Assembly: GCF_007827045.1 (NCBI RefSeq)
Contig: NZ_RPFW01000004.1
Location: 620,001-684,000 of the forward strand
Source: Trebonia kvetii
GTDB lineage: Bacteria > Actinomycetota > Actinomycetes > Streptosporangiales > Streptosporangiaceae
Length of the DNA: 64,000 bases
Direction: 5' to 3'
Below the pieces are notes generated by a model. The model was given only the letters and a program-made list of their open reading frames with translations, was not told where the DNA came from and searched no databases. Below, piece after piece: positions 33,917-41,587 of the stretch. Position 1 is the stretch's first letter, and each line of letters begins with the position of its first letter. A program made the position numbers and the translations under genes.

Positions 33917-35104
33917 ATGGACGAGCCCACTGTGCGGTACCTGGATCCCATCGCCGGACTCGACGCGGCGATGTGGGTGCCGCCGAGCCGCGGACAGCTG
34001 TTCTGGCTGCGTTTCGCGCCGGCCTTTTTCGCCCCCGCCGGGGGCACCGGCCGCGGCCTGGTCCGCTGGTGGGCGCTCGCCACCGTCACGCCGAGCACCA
34101 ACGTCACCGGGCTGAACCTGGTCTACCAGTCGTACCTGAACCACGTCTTTCACCGCACCCGGCTGGCCAGGGCGGGCCACGCGGTCTGCATGCCGGTCAT
34201 CGTGACTGCACTGCTTGCCCTGCTCTTCCCGGTCCACGCCATCCTCCCCGCCGCCATCGTGCTTGCCGCATGGTGGGCGTACTGGGCGGTCAAGGAGCGC
34301 GACCCGGTGTGGGGCGGCTGCGGCATCGCTCTCGCCGCGGCGCTTTACCCGCTCGCGCAGGCGCTCGGACGACTCGGCGCGGCCGAACATTCGCCGCTAG
34401 CGCAGCCGTGGGCCTTGGTGCTGATCGGCGGCGCGCTGCAGGCCGGATCGCACATCCTGGAGCCGCTGCCACCGCGGGTCACCCGCTCGATGCACTGGGT
34501 AGCGCCCGCGCAGTACCTGCTCGGGCGGCCCGGCCACCGCAATCCGGCGGGCACCGTGGCGCGCCGCGCGGCCCAACTCGCCGCGCAGGCCATCTTCGGC
34601 ACCGTCGATGAGATAGTCGCCTCGCCCCGGCTGCTGCCGGTGCTCCTGCTCGAACTGCTCTTCCTGTTCGGACACCACCCGGCGCGGCGCGCGGCCTGGC
34701 GGGCACTGTCCGCCCAGGCGATCGCGAGCGGCAACCCGGCGCTCGACTACATCGGCACCGGCGGCCCCACGCCACTGCGCACCGGCCCGACGGCCCCGTT
34801 AAAACCTCACTACCGAGCCACGAACGCCTCCAGCCCCCGGACTTGGTGCCGACGTAGACGATGCCGTGGGCGAAGCTGTCGTTCACCGCAATCGCGTCCG
34901 TCAAATCAGCGCCGGACAGGTTCACAATCCACGACGCAAAGTCGAGGCGACGGGCAGCCGCGCCGCACCAGCCGCCGCGTAACGCGCAAGGCTCCGGCAG
35001 CGCGGGCCGGGCGACGTGGCCGGGCTACTCCTCGGCAGCACCACGCACAAGGTGATCCACCTGACAGGCCGCCCTGTCCTCATCATCCGCTAGAGGGTGC
35101 CTAG
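33917..35104 (+). CDS. Multi-pass membrane protein, possibly DUF962/Mpo1-like, with aberrant C-terminus
   Basis: ATG 33917 opens a 395-codon frame. Residues 1 to about 275 look real: several hydrophobic helices, SYLNHVFHRTRLARAGHAVC and LIGGALQAGSHILEPLP, which loosely recall the His-rich DUF962/Mpo1 membrane family. The last 110 residues are Arg/Ser/Pro-rich and run over a decayed region that contains the tail of a universal stress protein in another frame. The original stop has probably been lost by deletion or frameshift. Family placement is tentative. Confidence 0.6.
   Translation: MDEPTVRYLDPIAGLDAAMWVPPSRGQLFWLRFAPAFFAPAGGTGRGLVRWWALATVTPSTNVTGLNLVYQSYLNHVFHRTRLARAGHAVCMPVIVTALLALLFPVHAILPAAIVLAAWWAYWAVKERDPVWGGCGIALAAALYPLAQALGRLGAAEHSPLAQPWALVLIGGALQAGSHILEPLPPRVTRSMHWVAPAQYLLGRPGHRNPAGTVARRAAQLAAQAIFGTVDEIVASPRLLPVLLLELLFLFGHHPARRAAWRALSAQAIASGNPALDYIGTGGPTPLRTGPTAPLKPHYRATNASSPRTWCRRRRCRGRSCRSPQSRPSNQRRTGSQSTTQSRGDGQPRRTSRRVTRKAPAARAGRRGRATPRQHHAQGDPPDRPPCPHHPLEGA
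35001..35093 (+). pseudogene. Remnant: C-terminus of a universal stress protein (UspA family)
   Basis: In frame with TAG 35091-35093 the sequence reads GDVAGLLLGSTTHKVIHLTG and then RPVLIIR, which is the nucleotide-loop and last strand of UspA-type proteins. An in-frame TAA at 34980-34982 and lack of similarity further upstream show that only the end survives. Confidence 0.6.
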
Positions 35105-36466
35105 TGCCGCGCCGAGCGCGCTGATCGCGCTGGACAGGGACGTGGCAGCCTGGCCGGTGACCTGCCCTTTGGACTTGTCCTGGGTGAAGACCTGGACGAG
35201 CTGCGAGTACTGCTGTTGGACCTGCTGAGGGTTCTGGCCGGGCGACTGGAACAGCAGCTGCTGCAGCTGGTTGAACAGGTTCTGGCCCGCCTGCGGTGCC
35301 ACCTGCCCATCGGTGACGCCTTCCTTCAGGTCGCCCACCAGGGTGGCGGCCGCGGCGGCAACGGGCGACAGGGTGGTCTCGGGCTGCGCGGGCGACGAAC
35401 CGGTGCCGGTGGCTGCCGGGCGCGCGGCTAGCGAAGCGGGCGGGGATCCGGAGGCGGTCACCGGGTGCCCGCCGCCCTGCCCGCCCGTCAAGAGCACGAC
35501 CATGAGCGCGATCAGCGACGCGGCGAGTGCGGCACCGAGCGCCGCCTCGGACGGCCGGGGCCGCCAGCCCCGGCGCGGGGTACCCGGCACGGTCCCCGGG
35601 GTGACGGGAAGCACGGCGGTGCCGCCGTTCTGTACGCCATCGGCGGGAGAGAAGACGGAGAGCAGGCCCGCCCGGGCCGCGGCGGCGGTGGGCGGCCGGG
35701 ACGACGGGTCCTTAGCCAGCAACCGGGCGATGACCTGGTCGAGGCTAGCGGGCAGACCGGGGCGCCAAGCCGACGGCAGCCCTGGATCGTCGTGGACCTG
35801 CCGGTAAGCGAGCCCGACCGCCGAGTCGGCGGTGAACGGCGGCCTGCCGGTGAGCATCTCGAACAGCACGCAGCCGAGGGAGTAGAGGTCGGAGCGCGGG
35901 TCCGCCGGGCGACCGGAAGCCTGCTCGGGCGACAGGTAGGCGACGGTGCCCAAGACCGTTCCGGCCGCGGTCGCGGCGCGGGTACCGTCGGCCCGGGCGA
36001 TGCCGAAGTCAAGGACCTTGACCTCGCCGCCGTTCAGGACAATGTTGGCGGGCGTGATGTCGCGGTGCACGAGTCCTGCGGCGTGCGCGGCTTCCAACCC
36101 CTCGCAGACCGCCGCGGCGATCGCGACCGCCCGCCCGGGCGGCAGCATTCCGGCCTCATCAAGTACCTGGCGCAGCGTACGCCCCGCGACGAGCTCCATC
36201 ACGATGAACGGCGTGCCGCTCTCGACGCCGCAGTCGAACACGGTCACGAGCCGGGGATGGCTGACGGCGGCGGCGTGGCGTGCCTCGCCTTCGAACCGGT
36301 CAAGGAACTCAGCGTCGGCGGCGTGCTGCGGGTTGAGGACCTTCACCGCGACGTCGCGGCTCAGCATCTCGTCTCTGGCCCGCCACACCGTCGCCATCCC
36401 GCCAGTCCCAAGCACCGCCAGAAGCTTGTACCGGCCGCCAAGCACAGTCGTCCCTGCCACCGCCAT
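35090..36466 (-). CDS. Membrane-anchored Ser/Thr protein kinase (PknB-like)
   Basis: A 458-residue Hanks-type kinase. Gly loop LGTGGMATVW at 19-28, Lys42 in VAVKVL, catalytic loop HRDITPAN at 134-141, DFG at 153-155 and SPEQASG in the P+1 region. One transmembrane helix spans about 308-327. The outside part (about 330-458) is Ser/Pro-rich and then helical (QNLFNQLQQLLFQ), with no PASTA repeats. The Lys normally two residues after the catalytic Asp is Thr here (Asp136, Thr138). ATG 36466 has GGAGAGAG upstream. Confidence 0.92.
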   Translation of the reverse strand: MAVAGTTVLGGRYKLLAVLGTGGMATVWRARDEMLSRDVAVKVLNPQHAADAEFLDRFEGEARHAAAVSHPRLVTVFDCGVESGTPFIVMELVAGRTLRQVLDEAGMLPPGRAVAIAAAVCEGLEAAHAAGLVHRDITPANIVLNGGEVKVLDFGIARADGTRAATAAGTVLGTVAYLSPEQASGRPADPRSDLYSLGCVLFEMLTGRPPFTADSAVGLAYRQVHDDPGLPSAWRPGLPASLDQVIARLLAKDPSSRPPTAAAARAGLLSVFSPADGVQNGGTAVLPVTPGTVPGTPRRGWRPRPSEAALGAALAASLIALMVVLLTGGQGGGHPVTASGSPPASLAARPAATGTGSSPAQPETTLSPVAAAAATLVGDLKEGVTDGQVAPQAGQNLFNQLQQLLFQSPGQNPQQVQQQYSQLVQVFTQDKSKGQVTGQAATSLSSAISALGAALGTL

Positions 36467-36614
36467 GATCCGCTCTCTCCGCGCTCCTGCCAGACCAACC
36501 GTAATGCCAGCAGATCATCCGCATTGCCTAGTCCCCTACGAGATCACATCAGGCCGACGAGTTCGCTGATGGACTACACGGACCGCTAGGAACGCAGGCG
36601 GGCCGCGGGGATGC

Positions 36615-36866
36615 TCACAGCGCCTTCCCGAGGTCGAACTCGTTACCTTCTGGGTCAGCCATGAGCGTCCAGGTGTACCCGTATTCGTCATGGTCAGCGA
36701 CTCGAGTGGCGCCCATCTCGACGAGGCGCGTGATCTCGACCTCCGGGTCCGCTGCTGCAGACCAGAAGCGGCCGACGTCCCGCTCGACCCGGCGAAGCAC
36801 CCCGACCGGCTCTTCCGGACTGCTCAAATCGTCGGCAATGGCGTAATACGTGATCCTCGCTGCCAT
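36615..36866 (-). CDS. Chimeric small protein: immunity-like N-terminus joined to glyoxalase (VOC) tail
   Basis: An 83-residue product. Residues 1-31 (RITYYAIADDLSSPEEPVGV in the core) are nearly the same as the start of the gene at 36949-37203. From about residue 36 it reads as the C-terminal half of a VOC/glyoxalase domain: EVEITRLVEMGATRV, then DHDEYGYTWTLMADPEGNEF. ATG 36866 follows GGGGGGAACC. It is probably a fusion made by recombination; whether it is functional is unknown. Confidence 0.7.
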   Translation of the reverse strand: MAARITYYAIADDLSSPEEPVGVLRRVERDVGRFWSAAADPEVEITRLVEMGATRVADHDEYGYTWTLMADPEGNEFDLGKAL

Positions 36867-36894
36867 CGGTTCCCCCCAGTGGCTTGCCCCGTCA

Positions 36895-36938
36895 TCGGGC
36901 ACTCAACTGGGACAACGAATCGGCTGCCGGCGAGGTTC
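36895..36938 (-). repeat. 44-bp upstream element, copy 1
   Basis: 39 of 44 bases match the copy at 38081-38124. It begins 28 bases upstream of the chimeric gene start (minus strand). The conserved middle on the minus strand is CGTTGTCCCAGTTGAGTGCC. It is probably a duplicated promoter region. Confidence 0.7.
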
Positions 36939-36948
36939 GATCGACGGT

Positions 36949-37203
36949 CTACTCGCCGGTCACGCTATGCCTGATCCGCTCCACGATGCGATTCGCCTCG
37001 TCCTCGCTGATCTCGTAGAGGTCGTTGTCCCCGTCGCCCCGTTCGTAGGAGTACAGGAGCGGACTGCGTGTCCATTCGAGGTCGTGCCCGAACTGCTCGT
37101 CATGTTCTCCGCCGTCGTGCTCGATGCGGCGAAGTACTCCAACCGGCTCTTCCCTGGTGCTCAAGTCATCAACAACGGCGAAATAGGTGATCCTCGTTAC
37201 CAT
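36949..37203 (-). CDS. Small acidic protein, putative immunity partner of the RelA/SpoT-fold gene
   Basis: An 84-residue acidic protein with RITYFAVVDDLSTREEPVGV, DLEWTRSPLLYSYERGDGDN and YEISEDEANRIVERIRHSV. Proteins of this kind (repeat of variable acidic core, then EISEDEA-type helix) often follow toxin genes in actinobacteria, as I recall, but there is no named family I can give. ATG 37203 has AGGAGGAG at ideal distance and lies 8 bases after the upstream stop, so the two are co-translated. Confidence 0.75.
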   Translation of the reverse strand: MVTRITYFAVVDDLSTREEPVGVLRRIEHDGGEHDEQFGHDLEWTRSPLLYSYERGDGDNDLYEISEDEANRIVERIRHSVTGE

Positions 37204-37211
37204 CTCTCCTC

Positions 37212-38051
37212 CTAGAGCCGGTAGTCCGGTACGCCGAGCGCGCCGGGCGGAATCGGCACCTTCGACGTGACCTCACGCTGATACGCACGGAGGTCGGCCA
37301 TCTCCTCATCGTCCTCGGGCAGTGAACGAATCCGCTCATATGCAGAATGCGTTTCTTCCTTCGCAGCGAGGCTGGCCTGGGTGTGAAACTGGACCTCGAA
37401 GAGCTGACTGCTCCCTGGGATACGCCACCGACTATTGATCCCTTTGTACTCGTCCTGATCCCACGAGTTTCTTCGATCGAACCGCCCGAAGCCGGCGCTT
37501 ACGAGCCGCTCGCAGTCGGCGTAGACGCCAGCTGTATATTTCGCCTCGTCGTAGACGAAGGTGTACCGGATCGTATCTTTCACGTTGGCGAATGCTTGGC
37601 TGACGGTGCGCCCCTTCTTCATAACGTCGAAGTCCACCTTCTCGGCCAGCCGGTCCTTGCCCTTGAGCCGGTTCTCGAGCCCGGCAAGGTGCCGGTCGGG
37701 ATCCTCGGCCTCGATGCGGCGCATCGCAGGGGTGACGGTCTCCTTCTCGATCTCGCTGACCCGCTCATACCCCTGGTCGATCGCGTATGCCCGGACTGCG
37801 GCGTCGACCTTGGCCCGGTTGTCGAGTGCTCGCGCGATACGGTTCCCCGCGTCCGGTTCGATGTCGGGCCCGCCCTGGCCCGCCTGCCCCGCGTCCGCCT
37901 GCCCTGCGTCCGCCTTGTACGCGTGCGCCTCCACGGGAGTCTCGCGGCTTGCCCGCAGGCCAGACAGGCCAGACAGGCCAGACAGGCCAGGCAGGCGAGG
38001 CAGGTGAGGCTCTTCGCGCCCGTCCGCGTCGTCCGGCCGGTCGATGCGCAC
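37212..38051 (-). CDS. RelA/SpoT-fold toxin-like protein (toxSAS-like)
   Basis: A 279-residue protein. Residues 1-70 are low-complexity, with GLSGLSGLSGL from a 9-bp DNA repeat and ADAGQADAGQ. The C-terminal 170 residues align by pattern with the RelA/SpoT nucleotidyltransferase fold: ENRLKGKDRLAEK (126-138), VKDTIRYTF (157-165), EYKGINSRWR (201-210) and FEVQFHT (218-224, with the Glu that matches the family catalytic Glu). The Tyr of the usual G-loop GYxSLH is Ile here and the His is Trp, so the acceptor may not be GDP/GTP. It starts at GTG 38051. Toxin function is inferred from fold and partner. Confidence 0.72.
   Translation of the reverse strand: MRIDRPDDADGREEPHLPRLPGLSGLSGLSGLRASRETPVEAHAYKADAGQADAGQAGQGGPDIEPDAGNRIARALDNRAKVDAAVRAYAIDQGYERVSEIEKETVTPAMRRIEAEDPDRHLAGLENRLKGKDRLAEKVDFDVMKKGRTVSQAFANVKDTIRYTFVYDEAKYTAGVYADCERLVSAGFGRFDRRNSWDQDEYKGINSRWRIPGSSQLFEVQFHTQASLAAKEETHSAYERIRSLPEDDEEMADLRAYQREVTSKVPIPPGALGVPDYRL
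37955..38012. repeat. 9-bp tandem repeat inside the toxin-like gene
   Basis: Units of CAGGCCAGA repeat three to four times and then degenerate into CAGGCGAGG-type units. The repeat encodes the Gly-Leu-Ser array and keeps the frame, so copy number changes would only alter linker length. Confidence 0.75.
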
Positions 38052-38059
38052 CCGTCACC

Positions 38060-38083
38060 ACCCAATGTCGCGACCCAATGTCG
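38060..38083. repeat. Direct repeat ACCCAATGTCG x2
   Basis: Two identical 11-mers at 38060-38070 and 38073-38083, 13 bases apart, lie just upstream of GTG 38051 (minus strand) and merge with the 44-bp element. It could be an operator. Confidence 0.6.
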
Positions 38084-38124
38084 GGCACTCAACCGGGACA
38101 ACGGATCGACCGCCGGCGCGGTTC
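38081..38124 (-). repeat. 44-bp upstream element, copy 2
   Basis: Five mismatches to copy 1 at 36895-36938. It begins 29 bases upstream of the toxin-like gene start, almost the same distance as copy 1 has to its gene. Confidence 0.7.
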
Positions 38125-38186
38125 ACCGTGCGCCGGCGGTCGAGGCGAAGCGAGGAGGTTCGAGGTCAGCCGAACACGGCAGGTCG

Positions 38187-39440
38187 TCAGCCGAACTCGC
38201 ACGGCATGTGCTTGATGCCGTTGATGAAGCTCGACAGCAGGCGGTCCGGCTCCTCGGCCGGGCGAATGTCCGGCACCCGGGTGAGCAGTTCCCGCAGGAT
38301 GGCGGTGATCTCCCGCCTGGCCAGGTGCGCCCCCAGGCAGAAGTGCGGGCCGGCCGCGCCGAAGCCGACGTGCGGGTTGGGCGAGCGGGTGATGTCGAAC
38401 TGGCCGGCGGTGGGACCGAACACGCTCTCGTCCCTGTTGGCCGCCTGGTACATCAGCAGCACCTTGTCGTTCGCCTGGTAGGCGTGGCCGTTGCTTACGG
38501 TGTCCGCGGTCAGCGTGCGGCGCATCCAGATGACGGGGGAGACGTAGCGGACGATCTCCTCGACCGCGGGTCCGATCCGGCCGTCCAAATCGGCGAGCAG
38601 CAGTTCGCGCTGGTCGGGGTGCTCGGTGAGCAGCAGCAGCGCGTGCGAGATCGCGTTTCTCGTGGTCTCGTTGCCCGCCACCACGAGCAGGACGAAGAAC
38701 GAGGCGAGCTCCGCGGGAGTGAGCTGCTCGCCGTCGATGTTCGCGGTCGCCAGGGACGAGATCACGTCATCGATGGGGTTCGCCTGGCGCTGTTCGGCGA
38801 GGCCGGTCACCAGCGCGGCGAGATCGCCGCCCGAGGTGAGGATCTGGGTGAGCGCCTCGTTGATGTCTTCGCTGATGAACTCGGGGTCCGCGCCGGACAA
38901 GATGATGTTGGTGTTCCGCAGCACCATCTCGTAGTGCTCGTCGCCGATGCCCATCATCTCGCAGATGATCTTCAGCGGCAGTCGCGCCGACACGTGCTGC
39001 ACGAAGTCGCAGGGGCCAGTCTTGAGCAGTTCGTCGACGATGACGCCTGCGGTCCGCTGCACGTCCTCCTCGAACTTCTTGATCATCTTCGGCGTGAACG
39101 CGCGGGAGACGATCCGGCGCAGCCGGGCGTGCCGCGGGTCGTCCATGTTGATCATCGAGCCGAAGTACTCGTTGAACTCCGCCGGCAGGTCGAAGATGCT
39201 CGTCGCCCCGGCGGCAGAGGAGAACAGCGCGGGGTTCCTGCTCGCCTCGGCCACATCCGCGTGCCTGACCAGGGCGTAGTAGCCGCGCTCCGGCACGCCG
39301 AAGGGCGACTCTCCCGCCTCGAAGAACGGCGGCGAATCCAGCGCCTGCAATCGACGGAACGCGGCGTGGCGCTCCTCGGGTGGCAACGCCCAGAACGCGT
39401 TGTCCGACAGGTTGATGTCGCTGCTGAGAGGTTCGGGCAT
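38187..39440 (-). CDS. Cytochrome P450 (CYP124/125-like)
   Basis: A 417-residue soluble P450. The I-helix motif is VAGNETTRN, the K-helix ExxR lies in VEEIVRYVSPVIWMRR, and the heme loop is GFGAAGPHFCLGAHLARRE with Cys368 as thiolate ligand. MINMDDPRHARLRRIVSRAF and the start of the next helix resemble actinobacterial CYP124/125/142 enzymes that oxidise methyl-branched lipids or sterol side chains. ATG 39440 is chosen because the frame upstream (to 39830) is not family-like. No ferredoxin gene is adjacent. Confidence 0.93.
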   Translation of the reverse strand: MPEPLSSDINLSDNAFWALPPEERHAAFRRLQALDSPPFFEAGESPFGVPERGYYALVRHADVAEASRNPALFSSAAGATSIFDLPAEFNEYFGSMINMDDPRHARLRRIVSRAFTPKMIKKFEEDVQRTAGVIVDELLKTGPCDFVQHVSARLPLKIICEMMGIGDEHYEMVLRNTNIILSGADPEFISEDINEALTQILTSGGDLAALVTGLAEQRQANPIDDVISSLATANIDGEQLTPAELASFFVLLVVAGNETTRNAISHALLLLTEHPDQRELLLADLDGRIGPAVEEIVRYVSPVIWMRRTLTADTVSNGHAYQANDKVLLMYQAANRDESVFGPTAGQFDITRSPNPHVGFGAAGPHFCLGAHLARREITAILRELLTRVPDIRPAEEPDRLLSSFINGIKHMPCEFG

Positions 39441-39848
39441 TGAGGAGAACCGCCTTCCGAACTGCTTCGTCCGTCTTGACCCAATCTTGGCCGTCGCGGG
39501 CCAGAAACGGGAGGGGCCGGGCGTCAAGAGACCGGAAAAACCTTCGGAAACCGGCGGAAAATCGGATTGTGATCGTCTGCTGGGCGCTGGGTGATTGCCG
39601 CAGCCGCAGGCCCAGCCCGGGCGGCCCGTGGACCGCCAGGGCAGCGGCGGGAAAACCGATTGTGCTCCGCCCGGGGAGCGCTGTGTACTTGACTCATTCC
39701 GCACCGTCGGCGGAGCATTCCGGAGGTCCCCATGTCCAGCCATAGGTAGGGCACCAGGCGAGCCAGCCATGCCGTCCAGGGCATGGCGCTGGTGCACCGT
39801 GACTGGAGCAGGATTCTCGTGCGCAATCACGACGAGAAGACCAAGGAC
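39441..39848. other. Divergent intergenic region with 23-bp direct repeat
   Basis: About 400 bases between the P450 (-) and a + gene. Two 23-base copies matching at 19 positions, CGGCGGAAAATCGGATTGTG at 39552 and CGGCGGGAAAACCGATTGTG at 39645, lie 93 bases apart and may be regulator sites for the P450. I accept no gene here. Confidence 0.55.
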
Positions 39849-40499
39849 ATGAGCCGCTCGGTGCTCCCCTCAAGCTGGCGCGTCGGCGCCAGGGCGACGC
39901 GCCGGGCCGTCCACAAGCGGCGGCGCGCTCGCGAGCGGGACGCACTGGCCGCCGCCAGGGGCGCGACACCCGAGATCAACGACACGTACCGCGCGGAGAT
40001 CGCCGGGCTGGTCTTCACCAGGCGCTTCTATGACAAGGCAGCGCCGCTCGTCCGCTGGGCGCGGGCCACGGTCGCGGCCGACCCGGCGCTGCGGGAGGCG
40101 CCGCTCGGTGAGCAGGTGGCCTACTTCGCCCGCCTCATGCCGCCCACCCTGATCGGGCGGCACGCGGTCAGTCACATCGCCGCGGGGCTGGACTGGGCCG
40201 ATCGCGCCGTCTGCCTGACCTGCCAGGTGACGCGGCCCGCCAGGCCGGTCACGGAGACCGAGCGCCTGGTCCGCCAGATCCTCGCCGCCGGCCTGCACGG
40301 CACGCTCAACGCGAACCTGCGCACGGCATACGGCCGCCAGGCTAGCCTCGACGGTGAGGGCGGCAACCACCGGCAAGCGCTACCTCGCCGCCTTCTGCTC
40401 GGCGCGCACGACGCCGCGGCGTTCGCCCGCGAGATGGCCGGCTACCCTCAGGCCCGCGCGGTCATCGCAACGGTGGCGGCGATGGCCGACCGTGATTAG
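39849..40499 (+). CDS. Hypothetical protein, basic N-terminus
   Basis: A 216-residue protein I do not recognise. The first 50 residues are Arg-rich (RRAVHKRRRARERDAL). The rest is mostly helical, with RRFYDKAAPLVRWARATVAA, LARLMPP-like and IGRHAVSHIAAGLDWADRAV, then a Cys pair in VCLTCQVTR. There is no signal peptide. ATG 39849 is chosen by the first good Met; earlier in-frame starts (39783) exist. Ribosome site is weak. Confidence 0.6.
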   Translation: MSRSVLPSSWRVGARATRRAVHKRRRARERDALAAARGATPEINDTYRAEIAGLVFTRRFYDKAAPLVRWARATVAADPALREAPLGEQVAYFARLMPPTLIGRHAVSHIAAGLDWADRAVCLTCQVTRPARPVTETERLVRQILAAGLHGTLNANLRTAYGRQASLDGEGGNHRQALPRRLLLGAHDAAAFAREMAGYPQARAVIATVAAMADRD

Positions 40500-40509
40500 C
40501 GCCGTGGCG

Positions 40510-41499
40510 TCAGTCCCACCAGAAATGCCAGACGGGACGCCCGATGATGGTGTCGACCAGGTCGCCGAACTCGCAGCGCCCCTTGCCGTGAAACTCGTCG
40601 GCGAAGGCCCAGTGCTCGGCGGCGATTGCTTCCGCAGCCTCCCTGGTGCGCGGTGGGCGGTCGACGAGCAGCCAAGCGTCGGCGTTCGGGCCGAGCTTGA
40701 ACAGGTGGGCGCCGAACCGTTCCTCCCACGACCGCAGCACCGCGCACATCTGGGCGCTGGCCGACGGCGGTGAGAACTGATCGCTGCAGCACCATCCGGT
40801 CACGCCGATTACGTCCGCCGGGCGCGCGGCAGAGACCAGGCAGACGCGGGCCGGCGGCAGTCCGGCGAGCGCCGCGGTGCGCTCGGCGGTGCTCAGCCGC
40901 TCCCGCACGGCGGGCGCGAGGCCGGGGAACGGCCTGTCTTCGCGGGTCTCGGAGACCTCGCCCCCGGGAGCGGGAGGGAAAGGCGACCACCCGGACGCCT
41001 CCGCCGCCGCCTGGTCCACCCGGTTCAGCCGCTCGAACTCCTCTCGCCGCCCCTCATTCGTTGCCATGCCGACGATGGCGGAGAAGATGTCCTGGAGACT
41101 GTTGGATCCCTCGCCAGGCCCGCGCAGCCCGAGGAACGCGCTGCTGCGTGGAGTGGGGAAGGGCACGAACATCTCTTCCTCATGCTCAGGATCAAGCCAG
41201 CGTGCGGCGAGTTCCGCGGCCGGGTCGGCCGCGTCGATGTACCGCGGGTCGGCCGGCTCGTAGAAGAAGAAGTCCTCACCGTCCGCGCCCCGGCCGTCGT
41301 CCTGCAGGAGCACGGGGACCAGGCCCGTCTGCGGCTGCAGGTCGGTAAGCGCCGCCCAGGCCAGTCCTGGGTCGCGGACGTCGCTCGACGTCAGCCATGC
41401 GACAGGACCGTGGCCATCGGGGATGATCCGGCGGCCGGGCGGCAGCCGCACCGCGCCCAGTTGCACTTCCCCGTCCTCGGGCAATTCCGCGCCAGCCAT
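40510..41499 (-). CDS. DUF4253-domain protein
   Basis: A 329-residue soluble protein. The C-terminal third matches the DUF4253 pattern: ARVCLVSAARPADVIGVTGW, then VLRSWEERFGAHLFKLGPNA and ERPP-like DRPPRTREAAEAIAAEHWAF. The N-terminal part shows GPVAWLTSSDVRDPGLAWAAL. Such proteins are common in actinomycetes as putative SMI1-like or suppressor proteins without proven function. Confidence 0.82.
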   Translation of the reverse strand: MAGAELPEDGEVQLGAVRLPPGRRIIPDGHGPVAWLTSSDVRDPGLAWAALTDLQPQTGLVPVLLQDDGRGADGEDFFFYEPADPRYIDAADPAAELAARWLDPEHEEEMFVPFPTPRSSAFLGLRGPGEGSNSLQDIFSAIVGMATNEGRREEFERLNRVDQAAAEASGWSPFPPAPGGEVSETREDRPFPGLAPAVRERLSTAERTAALAGLPPARVCLVSAARPADVIGVTGWCCSDQFSPPSASAQMCAVLRSWEERFGAHLFKLGPNADAWLLVDRPPRTREAAEAIAAEHWAFADEFHGKGRCEFGDLVDTIIGRPVWHFWWD

Positions 41500-41587
41500 C
41501 GCACCCAGCCTTCCGTCATCGATGCGGGCACGCTAGCGCGAACCGGTGACATTCGGGTAGAGCAGGAGGCAGCCGCTGGCCAAACCG

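Noticed and set aside
34479..34925. 148-codon minus frame starting MNLSGADLTDAIAV
   Set aside because: The first 40 residues look protein-like, but the rest is Arg/Gly-rich shadow of the membrane protein; it may be another decayed end, not an intact gene.
37347..39443. 698-codon + frame opposite the toxin-like gene and the P450
   Set aside because: It runs antisense to two recognisable proteins and has no motif or ribosome site.
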